Below, piece after piece: positions 17,998 through 26,816 of a DNA stretch of 64,000 nucleotides (its first letter is position 1; every line of letters starts with the position of its first letter). Made by a program: the position numbers and the translations under genes. The stretch comes from DASXUG01 sp964620425 (lineage in GTDB: Bacteria > Pseudomonadota > Gammaproteobacteria > Burkholderiales > Methylophilaceae). The DNA lies in the NCBI GenBank assembly GCA_964620425.1, contig CAZUGV010000002.1, positions 124,001-188,000 of the forward strand, given 5' to 3'. The notes beneath the pieces are model-generated. The model worked only from the letters and a program-made list of their open reading frames with translations, was not told where the DNA came from and did no database searches.

Positions 17998-19041
17998 TTA
18001 TTCTTGTGCAAAGATACTGCCAAGCTTGTCCATTTCCTCAAGTGCGCGACCACTACCACGAGCCACGCAAGTGAGCGGATCTTCTGCCACTACCACTGGC
18101 AAGCCAGTTTCTTCAACAATTAAGCGATCCAAGTTACGTAACAACGCGCCACCGCCTGTTAGCACCATGCCTTTTTCGGCAATGTCCGCGCCCAGTTCTG
18201 GTGGCGTTTGTTCGAGTGCAGATTTCACAGCACCTACAATCGCGTTGAGTGGCTCAGTAAGCGCTTCTAAAATTTCGTTGCTAGAAATAGTGAATTTACG
18301 TGGCAAGCCTTCTGCCAAATTGCGACCTGTCACTTCCATTTCCAACACTTCAGAACCTGGGAAAGCCGAGCCGATTTTCTTTTTAATCAATTCAGCCGTT
18401 GGCTCAGAAATTTGCATGCCGTAGTTGCGGCGGATGTAATCAATAATCGCTTGGTCGAACTTATCGCCACCCACACGCTCTGATTTTGCGTAAACAATAC
18501 CGCCCAGTGAGATTACGCCCACTTCTGTCGTACCGCCGCCCACATCCACCACCATTGAGCCTGTGGCTTCCGCTACAGGCATATTGGCACCAATCGCTGC
18601 TGCCATTGGCTCTTCAATCAAATACACCTGACGCGCACCAGCACCAATCGCTGATTCACGAATCGCACGGCGTTCAACTTGAGTTGAACCTACAGGCACA
18701 CAAATGATGATGCGAGGGTTGGGTGAGAATAAACGTGATTCATGAATTTTACGGATAAAGTATTTGAGCATTTGCTCAGTGATTGTAAAGTCTGCAATCA
18801 CGCCGTCTTTCATTGGGCGAATCGCGGTAATATTGGCTGGCGCACGGCCTAGCATACGCTTAGCTTCTAGGCCAACAGCGAGTAATGTCTTTTTGCCAGC
18901 TGGCCCGCCTTCTTGGCGAATGGCAACGACTGAAGGCTCATCTAACACAATACCTTTGTCACGAACGTAAATTAGGGTGTTGGCTGTGCCAAGGTCAATG
19001 GCGAGATCATTTGAAAAATAACTATTTAAAATTCCGAACAT
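17998..19041 (-). CDS. mreB: Rod shape-determining actin homologue MreB
   Basis: A 347-residue cytoplasmic actin-fold ATPase. The phosphate-1 motif is DLGTANT near residue 17, phosphate-2 is VDVGGGTTEVGV near 160, and the adenosine motif is LTGGGALLRNLD near 290. The amphipathic N-terminal segment (MFGILNSYFSN) is typical of Gram-negative MreB and attaches it to the membrane. MreB filaments direct lateral-wall synthesis by the proteins encoded downstream. The gene is divergent from gatC, with 124 bp between the two starts. Confidence 0.99.
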   Translation of the reverse strand: MFGILNSYFSNDLAIDLGTANTLIYVRDKGIVLDEPSVVAIRQEGGPAGKKTLLAVGLEAKRMLGRAPANITAIRPMKDGVIADFTITEQMLKYFIRKIHESRLFSPNPRIIICVPVGSTQVERRAIRESAIGAGARQVYLIEEPMAAAIGANMPVAEATGSMVVDVGGGTTEVGVISLGGIVYAKSERVGGDKFDQAIIDYIRRNYGMQISEPTAELIKKKIGSAFPGSEVLEMEVTGRNLAEGLPRKFTISSNEILEALTEPLNAIVGAVKSALEQTPPELGADIAEKGMVLTGGGALLRNLDRLIVEETGLPVVVAEDPLTCVARGSGRALEEMDKLGSIFAQE

Positions 19042-19097
19042 GTTGTGTTGTATCCTGAGCTAACTGCCGCTTTTATACTTGTAAGATTTAACCGCGG

Positions 19098-19127
19098 CTG
19101 AAGAAGTGCGTAAAATCAAGTTATAAT
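19098..19127 (+). promoter_or_regulatory. Candidate sigma-70 promoter for gatCAB
   Basis: A perfect -10 TATAAT at 19122-19127 is preceded, 18 nt upstream, by CTGAAG, a weak -35. The predicted transcript start is about 30 nt before the gatC ATG. The -10 is clear and the -35 is poor. Confidence 0.45.
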
Positions 19128-19165
19128 ACCTGATATTGATATAAATTTTAAGGTTTGAATGCAAA

Positions 19166-19480
19166 ATGTCTTTAAGTTCTGAAGATATAAAACGAATCGC
19201 TCACCTTGCGCGCATTGAAGTAAGCGATGCAGAGGTCGACTCCACCCTACAAAAGCTCTCAGGCATCCTCGGTCTGATTGAGCAAATGCAAGCAGTTGAT
19301 ACCGCTGGCATTGTGCCCATGTCACACTCGCAAGATGTGACACAGCGCCTGCGTGAAGATGTGGTGACTAAGGCCAATCAGCGTGATGCGTTTCAACAAA
19401 ATGCACCCAAACTCGGCAATGGCGCTACAGAGCAAGCCGTGGCCGATGGTTTATACCTTGTGCCAAAAGTGATCGAATAA
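19166..19480 (+). CDS. gatC: Asp-tRNA(Asn)/Glu-tRNA(Gln) amidotransferase subunit C
   Basis: A 104-residue small subunit. It shows the family pattern IKRIAHLARIEV at the N-terminus, LQKLSGILGLIEQM in the middle, and the conserved REDVV and GLYLVPKVIE ending. GatC wraps around GatA and stabilises the A-B interface; the complex converts misacylated Glu-tRNA(Gln), and in many bacteria Asp-tRNA(Asn), to the amidated form. It is first in the gatCAB operon, divergent from mreB. Confidence 0.97.
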   Translation: MSLSSEDIKRIAHLARIEVSDAEVDSTLQKLSGILGLIEQMQAVDTAGIVPMSHSQDVTQRLREDVVTKANQRDAFQQNAPKLGNGATEQAVADGLYLVPKVIE

Positions 19481-19563
19481 TATTGGATTAAACCAGATTT
19501 GAAACAGATCCAGATTTAAAACAGATATAGTAAAACCAGCCTAAATCTTAAAGAATACTCAGC

Positions 19564-21033
19564 ATGATTAACAACAGCCTAAAACAGCTTGGCACAGCGC
19601 TCCAAGCTAAACAGATTTCTAGCGTAGAACTTACGCAAGAGTTTTTGAAACGCATAGACGCACTCAACCCCAGCATCAATGCCTATATTGCCTTAGATAA
19701 AGATAAAACGCTGGCGCAAGCGCAAGCGGCAGATAATTTGTTGGCAAATGGCAATGCCACGGCATTGACTGGTATCCCGATTGCACAAAAAGATATTTTT
19801 GTTGCCAAAGGTTGGCGCACCAGCTGCGGTTCTAAAATGTTGGGAAATTTTATTGGCCCCTACGATGCAGATGTGATTGAGCGTTTTAATGCCGCTGGTG
19901 CGGTCAATTTGGGTAAAACCAATATGGACGAGTTTGCCATGGGCTCATCTAACGAGACCAGCTACTTTGGCAAAGTGCAAAACCCATGGGATATTTCACG
20001 TGTGCCAGGTGGTAGCTCAGGCGGCGCTGCTGCTGCGGTGGCGGCACGTTTATGTGCGGCGGCTACCGGTACCGATACTGGCGGCTCCATTCGTCAACCA
20101 GCGTCTTTGTGCGGGCTATCTGGCTTAAAACCAACATACGGCTTAGTTTCACGCTACGGCATGATTGCGTTTGCATCCAGCCTAGACCAAGCAGGCCCAA
20201 TGGCAAAATCCTGTGAAGACATGGCGCTGATGATGAACGTGATGACAGGCTTTGATGAGCGTGACTCCACCAGCTTGCAACGCGAAAAAGAAGATTACAC
20301 ACGCGGTCTGGATAAGCTCAACCCTAGCAAGCCTTTGGCGGGTTTAAAAGTAGGCCTGCCTAAAGAATATTTTGCAGAAGGCTTGGATGCAGGCGTGGGC
20401 GCAGTGGTCAACGCAGCGATTGAAGAATACAAAAAACTAGGCGCAGAAATGGTAGAAATCAGCTTGCCTAACACCAAGCTTTCTATCCCTGTTTATTATG
20501 TGATTGCGCCTGCCGAAGCCAGCTCAAACTTATCTCGTTATGACGGTGTACGTTACGGTCACCGTGCCGATGAATACACTGATTTAATGGATATGTATTG
20601 CAAGAGCCGCGCCCAAGGTTTTGGCGCAGAAGTGAAACGCCGTATTTTAATTGGCACATATGTATTGAGCGCAGGCTATTACGACGCTTACTACTTAAAA
20701 GCTCAGCAAATACGCCGCTTAATCGCACAAGATTTTACCGAAGCATTCAAAAAATGCGACATTATCATGGGCCCTGCCGCACCATCTACCGCCTTTAAAA
20801 TCGGTGAAAAAGCCGATGACCCTGTATCGATGTATTTGCAAGACATTTACACCATCGCCGTCAACTTGGCAGGCCTGCCGGGCATGAGCATCCCTGCGGG
20901 GTTCAGTAACGGCTTGCCTGTAGGTTTGCAAATTATCGGCAACTATTTTGACGAAGCGCGCATGTTAGACGTAGGCCATGCTTATCAACAAGTCACTGAT
21001 TGGCACCAAAAAGCACCAGAAGGAATTTTATAA
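19564..21033 (+). CDS. gatA: Asp-tRNA(Asn)/Glu-tRNA(Gln) amidotransferase subunit A
   Basis: A 489-residue amidase-signature enzyme that releases ammonia from glutamine for the transamidation on GatB. The Ser-cisSer-Lys catalytic triad is visible as Lys76 (AQKD), Ser151 (GGSSGG) and Ser175 (TGGSIRQPAS). The length and motif spacing match well-studied GatA proteins. The stop codon overlaps the gatB start (TAATG). A gap of 83 bp after gatC holds no recognisable signal. Confidence 0.98.
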   Translation: MINNSLKQLGTALQAKQISSVELTQEFLKRIDALNPSINAYIALDKDKTLAQAQAADNLLANGNATALTGIPIAQKDIFVAKGWRTSCGSKMLGNFIGPYDADVIERFNAAGAVNLGKTNMDEFAMGSSNETSYFGKVQNPWDISRVPGGSSGGAAAAVAARLCAAATGTDTGGSIRQPASLCGLSGLKPTYGLVSRYGMIAFASSLDQAGPMAKSCEDMALMMNVMTGFDERDSTSLQREKEDYTRGLDKLNPSKPLAGLKVGLPKEYFAEGLDAGVGAVVNAAIEEYKKLGAEMVEISLPNTKLSIPVYYVIAPAEASSNLSRYDGVRYGHRADEYTDLMDMYCKSRAQGFGAEVKRRILIGTYVLSAGYYDAYYLKAQQIRRLIAQDFTEAFKKCDIIMGPAAPSTAFKIGEKADDPVSMYLQDIYTIAVNLAGLPGMSIPAGFSNGLPVGLQIIGNYFDEARMLDVGHAYQQVTDWHQKAPEGIL

Positions 21034-22481
21034 TGGAATGGGAAGTTGTCATCGGGCTGGAAACACACACCCAGCTTCAAACCAAAACCAAGCAATTTAG
21101 TGGTGCTTCTACCACTTATGGCGCAGCGCCTAATACGCAAGCATGCGAAGTGAGCATTGCCTTGCCAGGTGTGTTGCCTGTATTAAATAAAGAAGCCGTG
21201 GAATGTGCGATTAAATTTGGTTTAGCTATAGATGCCGAAATCGCACCGCGTAGCGTATTTGCGCGTAAAAACTATTTTTACCCTGATTTACCCAAAGGCT
21301 ATCAAATCAGCCAGTATGAATTGCCCGTTGTCGGCAAAGGTAAATTGACCATACAAGTACCTGCCAGCAAAAATAAAGAAGCGTACGAAAAAGTCATTAA
21401 CATCACCCGCGCACATTTGGAAGAAGATGCTGGTAAATCAGTACACGGTGCTGTTGAGGGTATGTCAGGCATAGACTTAAATCGTGCAGGTACGCCATTG
21501 TTAGAAATCGTCACCGAGCCTGATATGCGTAGTGCGGCAGAAGCGGTGGCTTATGCTAAAAAATTGCATGAGCTAGTGCAGTGGATAGGCATTTGCGATG
21601 GCAATATGCAAGAAGGCAGTTTCCGTTGCGATGTGAACGTATCGGTGCGCCCCAAAGGTACAGATAAACTAGGCACACGCCGCGAGATTAAAAACCTGAA
21701 CTCGTTTAAATTTATGCAGCAAGCGATTGAGTACGAAACCCAATGGCAAATTGATACGCTGGAAGATGGCGGCACGATACAGCAAGCCACGGTTTTATTT
21801 AACCCAGACACAGTGCAAACACGCGCGATGCGCAGCAAAGAAGAAGCCAACGATTATCGCTACTTCCCCGACCCTGATTTATTGCCTTTGGCTGTGACCG
21901 CAGATGATAAAGCGCGTGTTAAAGCCAATATGCCTGAGTTGCCACAAGCTTTACAGGCGCGCTTTGTCAGTGAGTACCAACTTTCAAGCTACGATGCTAG
22001 CGCGTTAACATCATCTAAAGCATTGGCTGATTATTTTGTCGCTGTGGTCGGTGCTGGTGCAGAGGCAAAACAAGCCGCCAACTGGGTGATGGGTGCGGTT
22101 TCTGCCAAGTTAAATGCAGAAGACAAAACCATTGCTGAGTCACCGCTAAGCGCGTCTCAACTCGCTCAATTGCTCAAGCGCATTAGCGACAACACCATCT
22201 CTAACAACGCTGCCAAACAAGTATTTGAGGCGATGTGGGCTGGTGAAGGCGAAGTCGATGCTATTATCGAAGCCAAAGGCCTGAAACAAGTTTCTGACAC
22301 AGGCGCAATTGAGGCAATCATCGATGAAGTGCTTGCTGCAAACCAAGCAATGGTTGAAGAGTTTAAAGCAGGTAAAGAAAAAGCGTTTAACGCTTTGGTC
22401 GGCCAAGCCATGAAAGCCTCAAAAGGTAAAGCCAACCCAGCGCAAGTGAATGAGATTCTTAAAAAGAAACTTACCAGCTAA
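21033..22481 (+). CDS. gatB: Asp-tRNA(Asn)/Glu-tRNA(Gln) amidotransferase subunit B
   Basis: A 482-residue subunit that phosphorylates the misacylated tRNA and performs transamidation. I chose the ATG at 21033, which overlaps the gatA stop and has an AGAAGGA Shine-Dalgarno upstream; an in-frame extension from 21000 is not needed. It starts with EVVIGLETHTQL, the GatB signature, and contains KNYFYPDLPKGYQISQ, EEDAGKS and LNRAGTPLLEIVTEPD. The C-terminal YqeY-like helical domain (about 330-482) binds the tRNA elbow. Confidence 0.98.
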   Translation: MEWEVVIGLETHTQLQTKTKQFSGASTTYGAAPNTQACEVSIALPGVLPVLNKEAVECAIKFGLAIDAEIAPRSVFARKNYFYPDLPKGYQISQYELPVVGKGKLTIQVPASKNKEAYEKVINITRAHLEEDAGKSVHGAVEGMSGIDLNRAGTPLLEIVTEPDMRSAAEAVAYAKKLHELVQWIGICDGNMQEGSFRCDVNVSVRPKGTDKLGTRREIKNLNSFKFMQQAIEYETQWQIDTLEDGGTIQQATVLFNPDTVQTRAMRSKEEANDYRYFPDPDLLPLAVTADDKARVKANMPELPQALQARFVSEYQLSSYDASALTSSKALADYFVAVVGAGAEAKQAANWVMGAVSAKLNAEDKTIAESPLSASQLAQLLKRISDNTISNNAAKQVFEAMWAGEGEVDAIIEAKGLKQVSDTGAIEAIIDEVLAANQAMVEEFKAGKEKAFNALVGQAMKASKGKANPAQVNEILKKKLTS

Positions 22482-22497
22482 GCTGGCAATAATGGAT

Positions 22498-22541
22498 AGC
22501 GCTTTATTTTTCAGCAGTTGATTTCAGCTCAATAAAGCGCT
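22498..22541. repeat. Perfect 11-bp inverted repeat at the 3' end of the DUF4124 gene
   Basis: AGCGCTTTATT at 22498-22508 pairs with AATAAAGCGCT at 22531-22541, with a 22-nt loop. It overlaps the stop codon of the minus-strand gene between two converging genes. Such a structure could stabilise mRNA ends or help termination, but no T-tract follows on either strand, so I do not call it an intrinsic terminator. Confidence 0.45.
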
Positions 22542-23106
22542 GCTTGTCAGCCGCAAACCGTTTTTTAGACGCTTCTGAATTTTCTTTTTGTTGCTGAATT
22601 TGCGTGTCGATATGCGCAATTTCAGCTTCATTGTTTTTAATGTCTTGCGTCAGGTCGGCAGGAACTTCTTTTTTTCTCGCAACAAAACCATCTGCCAGTT
22701 TTTTGTTCGCCGCTAGTTGCTTTTGGGCAGAGGCTTTTCTCACCTGTAAGCCTTGCGTGGTAATTTCATCCATCTGCAAATGACGCTCTAGCGCTAAATC
22801 AATCTCTTCTTGCGTGGTGTAAGAAGCAAGCAACGCTTTATCTTTACGTTTTTGCTCCTGCTCTGCTGGTGTATTTACAGGCGTCTGTGCTTTAGCATCG
22901 TGGTTTTGTATTACCATACCCTTAGAATTAAGGATGGTGTTTTTGTTATTGTATTCAGTTGGTTGCGCGTCTCCGTAATGCGTTACGCCTTTTTCATCCA
23001 CCCACTTGATGATTTTTTTACTCGTGCCTTCAGCATAGGCTAAACCAAAATGCATATTCAACAATAAAAACACTAGCCCCAAATTTACGCACACACTTTT
23101 CATCAT
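22504..23106 (-). CDS. DUF4124 domain-containing periplasmic protein
   Basis: A 200-residue protein with a signal peptide (hydrophobic 7-22, cleavage near AYAEG) and an N-terminal DUF4124 module (IIKWVDEKGVTHYGDAQP), the small WxDxxGxxHY motif common in beta- and gammaproteobacterial envelope proteins. The rest (about 80-200) is highly charged, Lys/Glu/Gln-rich and probably a long helix or coiled coil. It begins 12 nt downstream of pyrE, so the two are probably cotranscribed. The biochemical role of the family is unknown. Confidence 0.85.
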   Translation of the reverse strand: MMKSVCVNLGLVFLLLNMHFGLAYAEGTSKKIIKWVDEKGVTHYGDAQPTEYNNKNTILNSKGMVIQNHDAKAQTPVNTPAEQEQKRKDKALLASYTTQEEIDLALERHLQMDEITTQGLQVRKASAQKQLAANKKLADGFVARKKEVPADLTQDIKNNEAEIAHIDTQIQQQKENSEASKKRFAADKQRFIELKSTAEK

Positions 23107-23118
23107 GACTCCAGTTGT

Positions 23119-23772
23119 CTAACTAACACCATACTCACGGCGATAACGCTCTATTGCTTCGACATCAATGGTTAAATTCTGCTGTTGATGCAAATACTCA
23201 ATCAGCGATGTTAAATTTGCGATGGCACACACGGGGATGCCGTTGTCTTTTTCCACCTCTTGCACGGCTGATAAGGCACCTAACCCACGCTCTTGTCGAT
23301 CAATCGCAATCGCCACACCGCAGGGCGTTGCGCCAGCTTGTTGAATCATTTGCACAGATTCGCGCACCGAAGTACCTGCTGAAATCACGTCATCTACAAT
23401 CAACACCCGACCTTTCAGCGCCGCTCCTACTATAACGCCTCCTTCGCCGTGGTCTTTAGCTTCTTTGCGATTATAAGCGTATGGCACGTTATGCCCTTGG
23501 CGCGCCAAGGCAATAGCAATACTCGCGGCAAGCGTGATGCCCTTGTAAGCTGGCCCAAACAACATATCAAACTGTATGCCTGATTTTAAAATGCTGGCAG
23601 CATAAAATTCGCCAAGCATCATCAAACTCTCGCCATCATTAAATAAACCCGCGTTAAAAAAATACGGGCTTTGCCTGCCTGCTTTGGTAGTAAATTCGCC
23701 AAAACGTAATACTTCTTTTTTAATCGCAAAAGCGATGAATTGTTGCGTAAAATCTTGCTTAGAAATCGTCAT
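23119..23772 (-). CDS. pyrE: Orotate phosphoribosyltransferase
   Basis: A 217-residue enzyme of de novo pyrimidine synthesis that joins orotate and PRPP to make OMP. The PRPP-binding motif VLIVDDVISAGTS is near 120-135, and the flexible catalytic loop NRKEAKDHGEGG is near 100-112. SPYFFNAGLFNDG near the N-terminus contributes to the orotate site. The start is only 23 bp from the divergent xthA start, so the two promoters must overlap each other's leader regions. Confidence 0.97.
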   Translation of the reverse strand: MTISKQDFTQQFIAFAIKKEVLRFGEFTTKAGRQSPYFFNAGLFNDGESLMMLGEFYAASILKSGIQFDMLFGPAYKGITLAASIAIALARQGHNVPYAYNRKEAKDHGEGGVIVGAALKGRVLIVDDVISAGTSVRESVQMIQQAGATPCGVAIAIDRQERGLGALSAVQEVEKDNGIPVCAIANLTSLIEYLHQQQNLTIDVEAIERYRREYGVS

Positions 23773-23795
23773 AAAAAATCATTAAGGAAAATAAA

Positions 23796-24581
23796 TTGTT
23801 ACGAATTATATCGTTAAATATGAATGGTATTCGCTCTGCGGCGAATAAAGGGTTTTTTCCTTGGATGCAAAGCCAAAATGTTGACATTATTTGTCTACAA
23901 GAACTCAAAGCGCAAGCCGCTGATATGACAGCTGAAATGCTTGCGCCACAAGGCTACTACGGCTATTTTCATTATGCTGAGAAAAAGGGTTATAGCGGTG
24001 TGGGCATTTACAGCAAAGCCAAGCCCGATGCGGTGATTGAAGGTTTAGGCATAGGCGATATCGACAGCGAAGGACGTTATTTAGAGCTGCAATTTGGAAA
24101 TTTGAGTGTGGTATCGCTTTATCTCCCCAGCGGCTCCAGCGGCGAGGAACGTCAAACCTTTAAATTCAGCGTGATGAAGCGCTTTATGCCGCATCTGCAA
24201 GCCCTTAAAAACTCAGGGCGCGATGTGGTTATTTGTGGCGATTGGAACATTGCCCACCAAGAAGCCGACCTTAAAAACTACAAAGGCAATAAGAAAAACT
24301 CAGGGTTTTTGCCTGAAGAGCGTGCTTGGCTGACTGAGCTATTTAGCAATGTTGGCTGGGTAGATGTTTACCGCAAACTACACCCCAACACCACCGATGA
24401 TTGCTATACATGGTGGAGCAACCGCGGTGCGGCTTACGAAAAAAACGTGGGTTGGCGCATAGACTACCAAATCGCGACCCACGAGTTTGCTGCCAAAGCC
24501 GTGGCAACAAGTATTTACAAGGCAGAGAAGTTTAGTGACCATGCGCCGCTGATTGTGGATTATCAGTACAGCTCAATCTAG
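23796..24581 (+). CDS. xthA: Exodeoxyribonuclease III family DNA repair nuclease
   Basis: A 261-residue AP endonuclease/3'-5' exonuclease of the EEP superfamily. Motifs are LNMNGIRSA at the N-terminus, LQELK (metal-binding Glu36), the YxxSGSS region, GDWNIAH, and the terminal SDHAPL with the catalytic Asp-His. The start is a TTG at 23796 with AAGGA about 7 nt upstream, and the family's usual MLRIISLN opening is reproduced from this codon. It acts on abasic sites and oxidised 3' ends. ExoA-type naming would be equally valid. Confidence 0.95.
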   Translation: MLRIISLNMNGIRSAANKGFFPWMQSQNVDIICLQELKAQAADMTAEMLAPQGYYGYFHYAEKKGYSGVGIYSKAKPDAVIEGLGIGDIDSEGRYLELQFGNLSVVSLYLPSGSSGEERQTFKFSVMKRFMPHLQALKNSGRDVVICGDWNIAHQEADLKNYKGNKKNSGFLPEERAWLTELFSNVGWVDVYRKLHPNTTDDCYTWWSNRGAAYEKNVGWRIDYQIATHEFAAKAVATSIYKAEKFSDHAPLIVDYQYSSI

Positions 24582-24699
24582 TAACACACTATCTTAGGAT
24601 CTGTTTTCTATCTTATTAAGGGATGCCCAAACAGCCACCGCAAAAAAAGCCGAGGGAAACGTAAACTCCGCCAAACTTCTTCAGTTTCTACATCATGTT

Positions 24700-24722
24700 C
24701 TCCTAGTGATGGGGACTAGGAG
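24700..24722. repeat. Hairpin in the xthA-ampG gap
   Basis: A perfect 8-bp stem (CTCCTAGT / ACTAGGAG) with a 7-nt loop lies between the convergent xthA and ampG-like genes. No T-run follows on either strand, so it is at most a weak or Rho-assisted terminator. The surrounding 176-bp gap holds no gene that I can support. Confidence 0.5.
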
Positions 24723-24757
24723 TTAGTCGTGTCACGTCACTAAAACTTACAACGGTT

Positions 24758-26023
24758 TTATGTGCTTTGTGATGCTTTCCAAGGGGCAACTTTAAACAAT
24801 AAAAGCATGCCTGGAATTGCCAATAACACACACACATAGAAGAAGTTTTCCCAGCCCAGCGTTTCTACCATACCACCTGTTAAGGCGTTAAATACAGAAC
24901 GCGGTACGGCAGATAAGCTGGTGAACAAGGCTAATTGCGTGGCTGTGTAAGCTGGGTTGGTTTCGCGTGCCATGTAGGCAACGTAAGCGACTGTGCCAAG
25001 GCCCACGCCAAAAGCTTCTAACCCTATCACAACGCCCAGCATGCTGAGTTGAGCAGCTTCAATCTGTGCGAATGGGCCAGTGTGTGCTAGCCAAGCAAAA
25101 CCTAAAATGGATAGCGCTTGGGCGATGCCAAATATCCATAAACCACGGTTAATGCCTAGTTTTAGCATCCATAAGCCGCCTACAAAAGCCCCTGCAATTT
25201 GCATGAACAAGCCACTGCCTTTGGCAATCAAACCGATGTCGGTTTTGCTGTAACCCATATCTAAGTAAAACGGTGTGGCTAGCGCGGTTGCCATGCTATC
25301 GCCTAATTTGTAGAACAGAATAAATATCAGTACCCACAAGGCATGTTGCCAGCCGCTACGTTGTATAAACTCTTTAAATGGCTCGACTACCGAAGCGTAG
25401 AGGGATTTTGGTGCGTTATTCGTAATAGACTCATTTGCAAATAGCGTCATTACAATGCCCAACAACATAAACGAAGACACTATCCAGAATACCGATGACC
25501 ATGGCAGATGATCTGCCAAAATGAGCGCTAAAGAGCCTGGCACTAAACCCGCAATGCGATAAGCGTTAACGTGGATGCTATTACCTAAACCCAGCTCTTC
25601 ATCGCTTAAAATTTCACGTCTATACGCATCAATCACAATATCTTGGCTGGCTGAAAATATTGCAACTAACGTAGCAATGATAGCAATGTTGCTGATGTTG
25701 AGCTTTGGGTCATAAAAACCAAATGCGGCAATACTCAATAATAGTCCTACTTGCGTAATCAATATCCAGCTTTTTCGGCGACCTAAAGGGGCATATAAAC
25801 AGTAGCGATCCATCAAAGGCGCCCACAAAAATTTCCATGTATAGGGCAACTGCATAAAGGCAAAAGCAGCGATCGTTTTTAAGTTTAAACCCTCAGACCG
25901 AAGCCATGCTGGCAATAGCTGCAAGAGCAAATAAAGTGGCAAACCAGAACTAAAGCCAAAAAATACGCAAGTGAGCATACGCTTACTAAAAATGGTTTGC
26001 TGTAATTTATTGGTTGTATTCAT
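24758..26023 (-). CDS. ampG: AmpG-like MFS muropeptide permease
   Basis: A 421-residue membrane protein with about 12 hydrophobic segments. The N-terminal FGFSSGLPLYLLLQLLPAWLRSEG and the GRRKSWI motif after segment 3 are typical of AmpG, which imports anhydro-muropeptides (GlcNAc-anhydroMurNAc peptides) from the periplasm for cell-wall recycling. E. coli AmpG is about 70 residues longer. The gene is monocistronic here and divergent from the next gene by 44 bp. Related acetyl-CoA transporter-like MFS proteins are an alternative, but the first segment favours AmpG. Confidence 0.85.
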   Translation of the reverse strand: MNTTNKLQQTIFSKRMLTCVFFGFSSGLPLYLLLQLLPAWLRSEGLNLKTIAAFAFMQLPYTWKFLWAPLMDRYCLYAPLGRRKSWILITQVGLLLSIAAFGFYDPKLNISNIAIIATLVAIFSASQDIVIDAYRREILSDEELGLGNSIHVNAYRIAGLVPGSLALILADHLPWSSVFWIVSSFMLLGIVMTLFANESITNNAPKSLYASVVEPFKEFIQRSGWQHALWVLIFILFYKLGDSMATALATPFYLDMGYSKTDIGLIAKGSGLFMQIAGAFVGGLWMLKLGINRGLWIFGIAQALSILGFAWLAHTGPFAQIEAAQLSMLGVVIGLEAFGVGLGTVAYVAYMARETNPAYTATQLALFTSLSAVPRSVFNALTGGMVETLGWENFFYVCVLLAIPGMLLLFKVAPWKASQST

Positions 26024-26067
26024 GCGTGTATTATCTCAAATCTTGATTTACATGCCACAATATCACA

Positions 26068-26736
26068 ATGCTTGAATTCAGTTTAATCAGTGTGTTTTTA
26101 GTGGGCCTGCTGGGTGGGGGACATTGCGTCGGAATGTGTGGCGGTATTGTGGGTGCGGTGAGTATGAGTTTGCCGCAAACTAAGCCAAAGCTGCACTTTA
26201 TTTTTGCCTATAATGCAGGGCGCATTGTTAGCTATGCCTTAGCTGGCGCGCTTGCGGGTGCGATAGGGGCGAGCAGTTTCTTTCTTTCTCATGTTTTACC
26301 TATCGAAAAAACTTTATATGCTGCCGCTAGTTTAATGTTAATTTTTTTGGGCTTATATTTAGCAGGCTTTTCAGCGATGTTGACGCGCGTTGAAGTGTTG
26401 GGTGCGAGTGTTTGGAAGCGCATCCAGCCAATCGGCAAACGCTTTATCCCCGTTATAACCAAATCTCAAGCGTTTTGCTTGGGCATGGTGTGGGGTTGGT
26501 TGCCTTGTGGTTTGGTATATAGCATATTAATCGCAGCACTTGCTTCAGGCAGCGCAATGCAAGGCTCAATTATTATGTTGTGCTTTGGTTTGGGTACTTT
26601 GCCCACCTTATTGGCGATGGGTATGACCGCAATTAAACTCAAGCAATATCTGCAACAACAATGGGTTAGAAAATTGAGTGGTGTGTTAATTGTAACGTTT
26701 GGAGTGGTTGGTTTATATCGGGTCTTGTTGAGTTAA
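26068..26736 (+). CDS. DsbD_2/TauE-SafE-like small membrane protein
   Basis: A 222-residue inner-membrane protein with six hydrophobic segments. The N-terminal motif GGGHCVGMCGGIV, with two cysteines in the first segment, and WGWLPCGLVYS in the fourth identify the DsbD transmembrane/UreH-like group often annotated as sulfite exporter TauE/SafE family. Members near cytochrome oxidase genes are linked to metal handling or cytochrome c maturation. Here the neighbour across the terminator is a c-type cytochrome, which makes a redox or metal role plausible but unproven. The substrate is unknown. Confidence 0.8.
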   Translation: MLEFSLISVFLVGLLGGGHCVGMCGGIVGAVSMSLPQTKPKLHFIFAYNAGRIVSYALAGALAGAIGASSFFLSHVLPIEKTLYAAASLMLIFLGLYLAGFSAMLTRVEVLGASVWKRIQPIGKRFIPVITKSQAFCLGMVWGWLPCGLVYSILIAALASGSAMQGSIIMLCFGLGTLPTLLAMGMTAIKLKQYLQQQWVRKLSGVLIVTFGVVGLYRVLLS

Positions 26737-26755
26737 CTTACCATCATCGTCACTC

Positions 26756-26787
26756 AAAAAATGAGCCAACTTTTTAGGGTTGGCTCA
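26756..26787 (-). terminator. Intrinsic terminator of the xoxF-cytochrome operon
   Basis: A perfect 9-bp stem (TGAGCCAAC / GTTGGCTCA, loop of 8) is followed on the minus strand by six T residues (26761 down to 26756). It lies 30 nt beyond the cytochrome stop codon. On the plus strand the stem is followed by A residues, so it is directional. Confidence 0.85.
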
Positions 26788-26816
26788 AAAATATCACAAC
26801 TATTTGGAGAAAATAA

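Noticed and set aside
17861..18424. A 187-codon plus-strand open frame opposite mreB and the mreB-mreC gap
   Set aside because: It lies antisense to highly conserved mreB codons, has a low-complexity Ser/Pro composition typical of a reverse reading, and has no ribosome site.
24624..24665. A 13-codon open frame (Pro/Lys/Gln-rich) after xthA, considered as a PqqA-like peptide
   Set aside because: It is too short, lacks the Glu-x3-Tyr pair of PqqA and a ribosome site, and no pqq genes are near.
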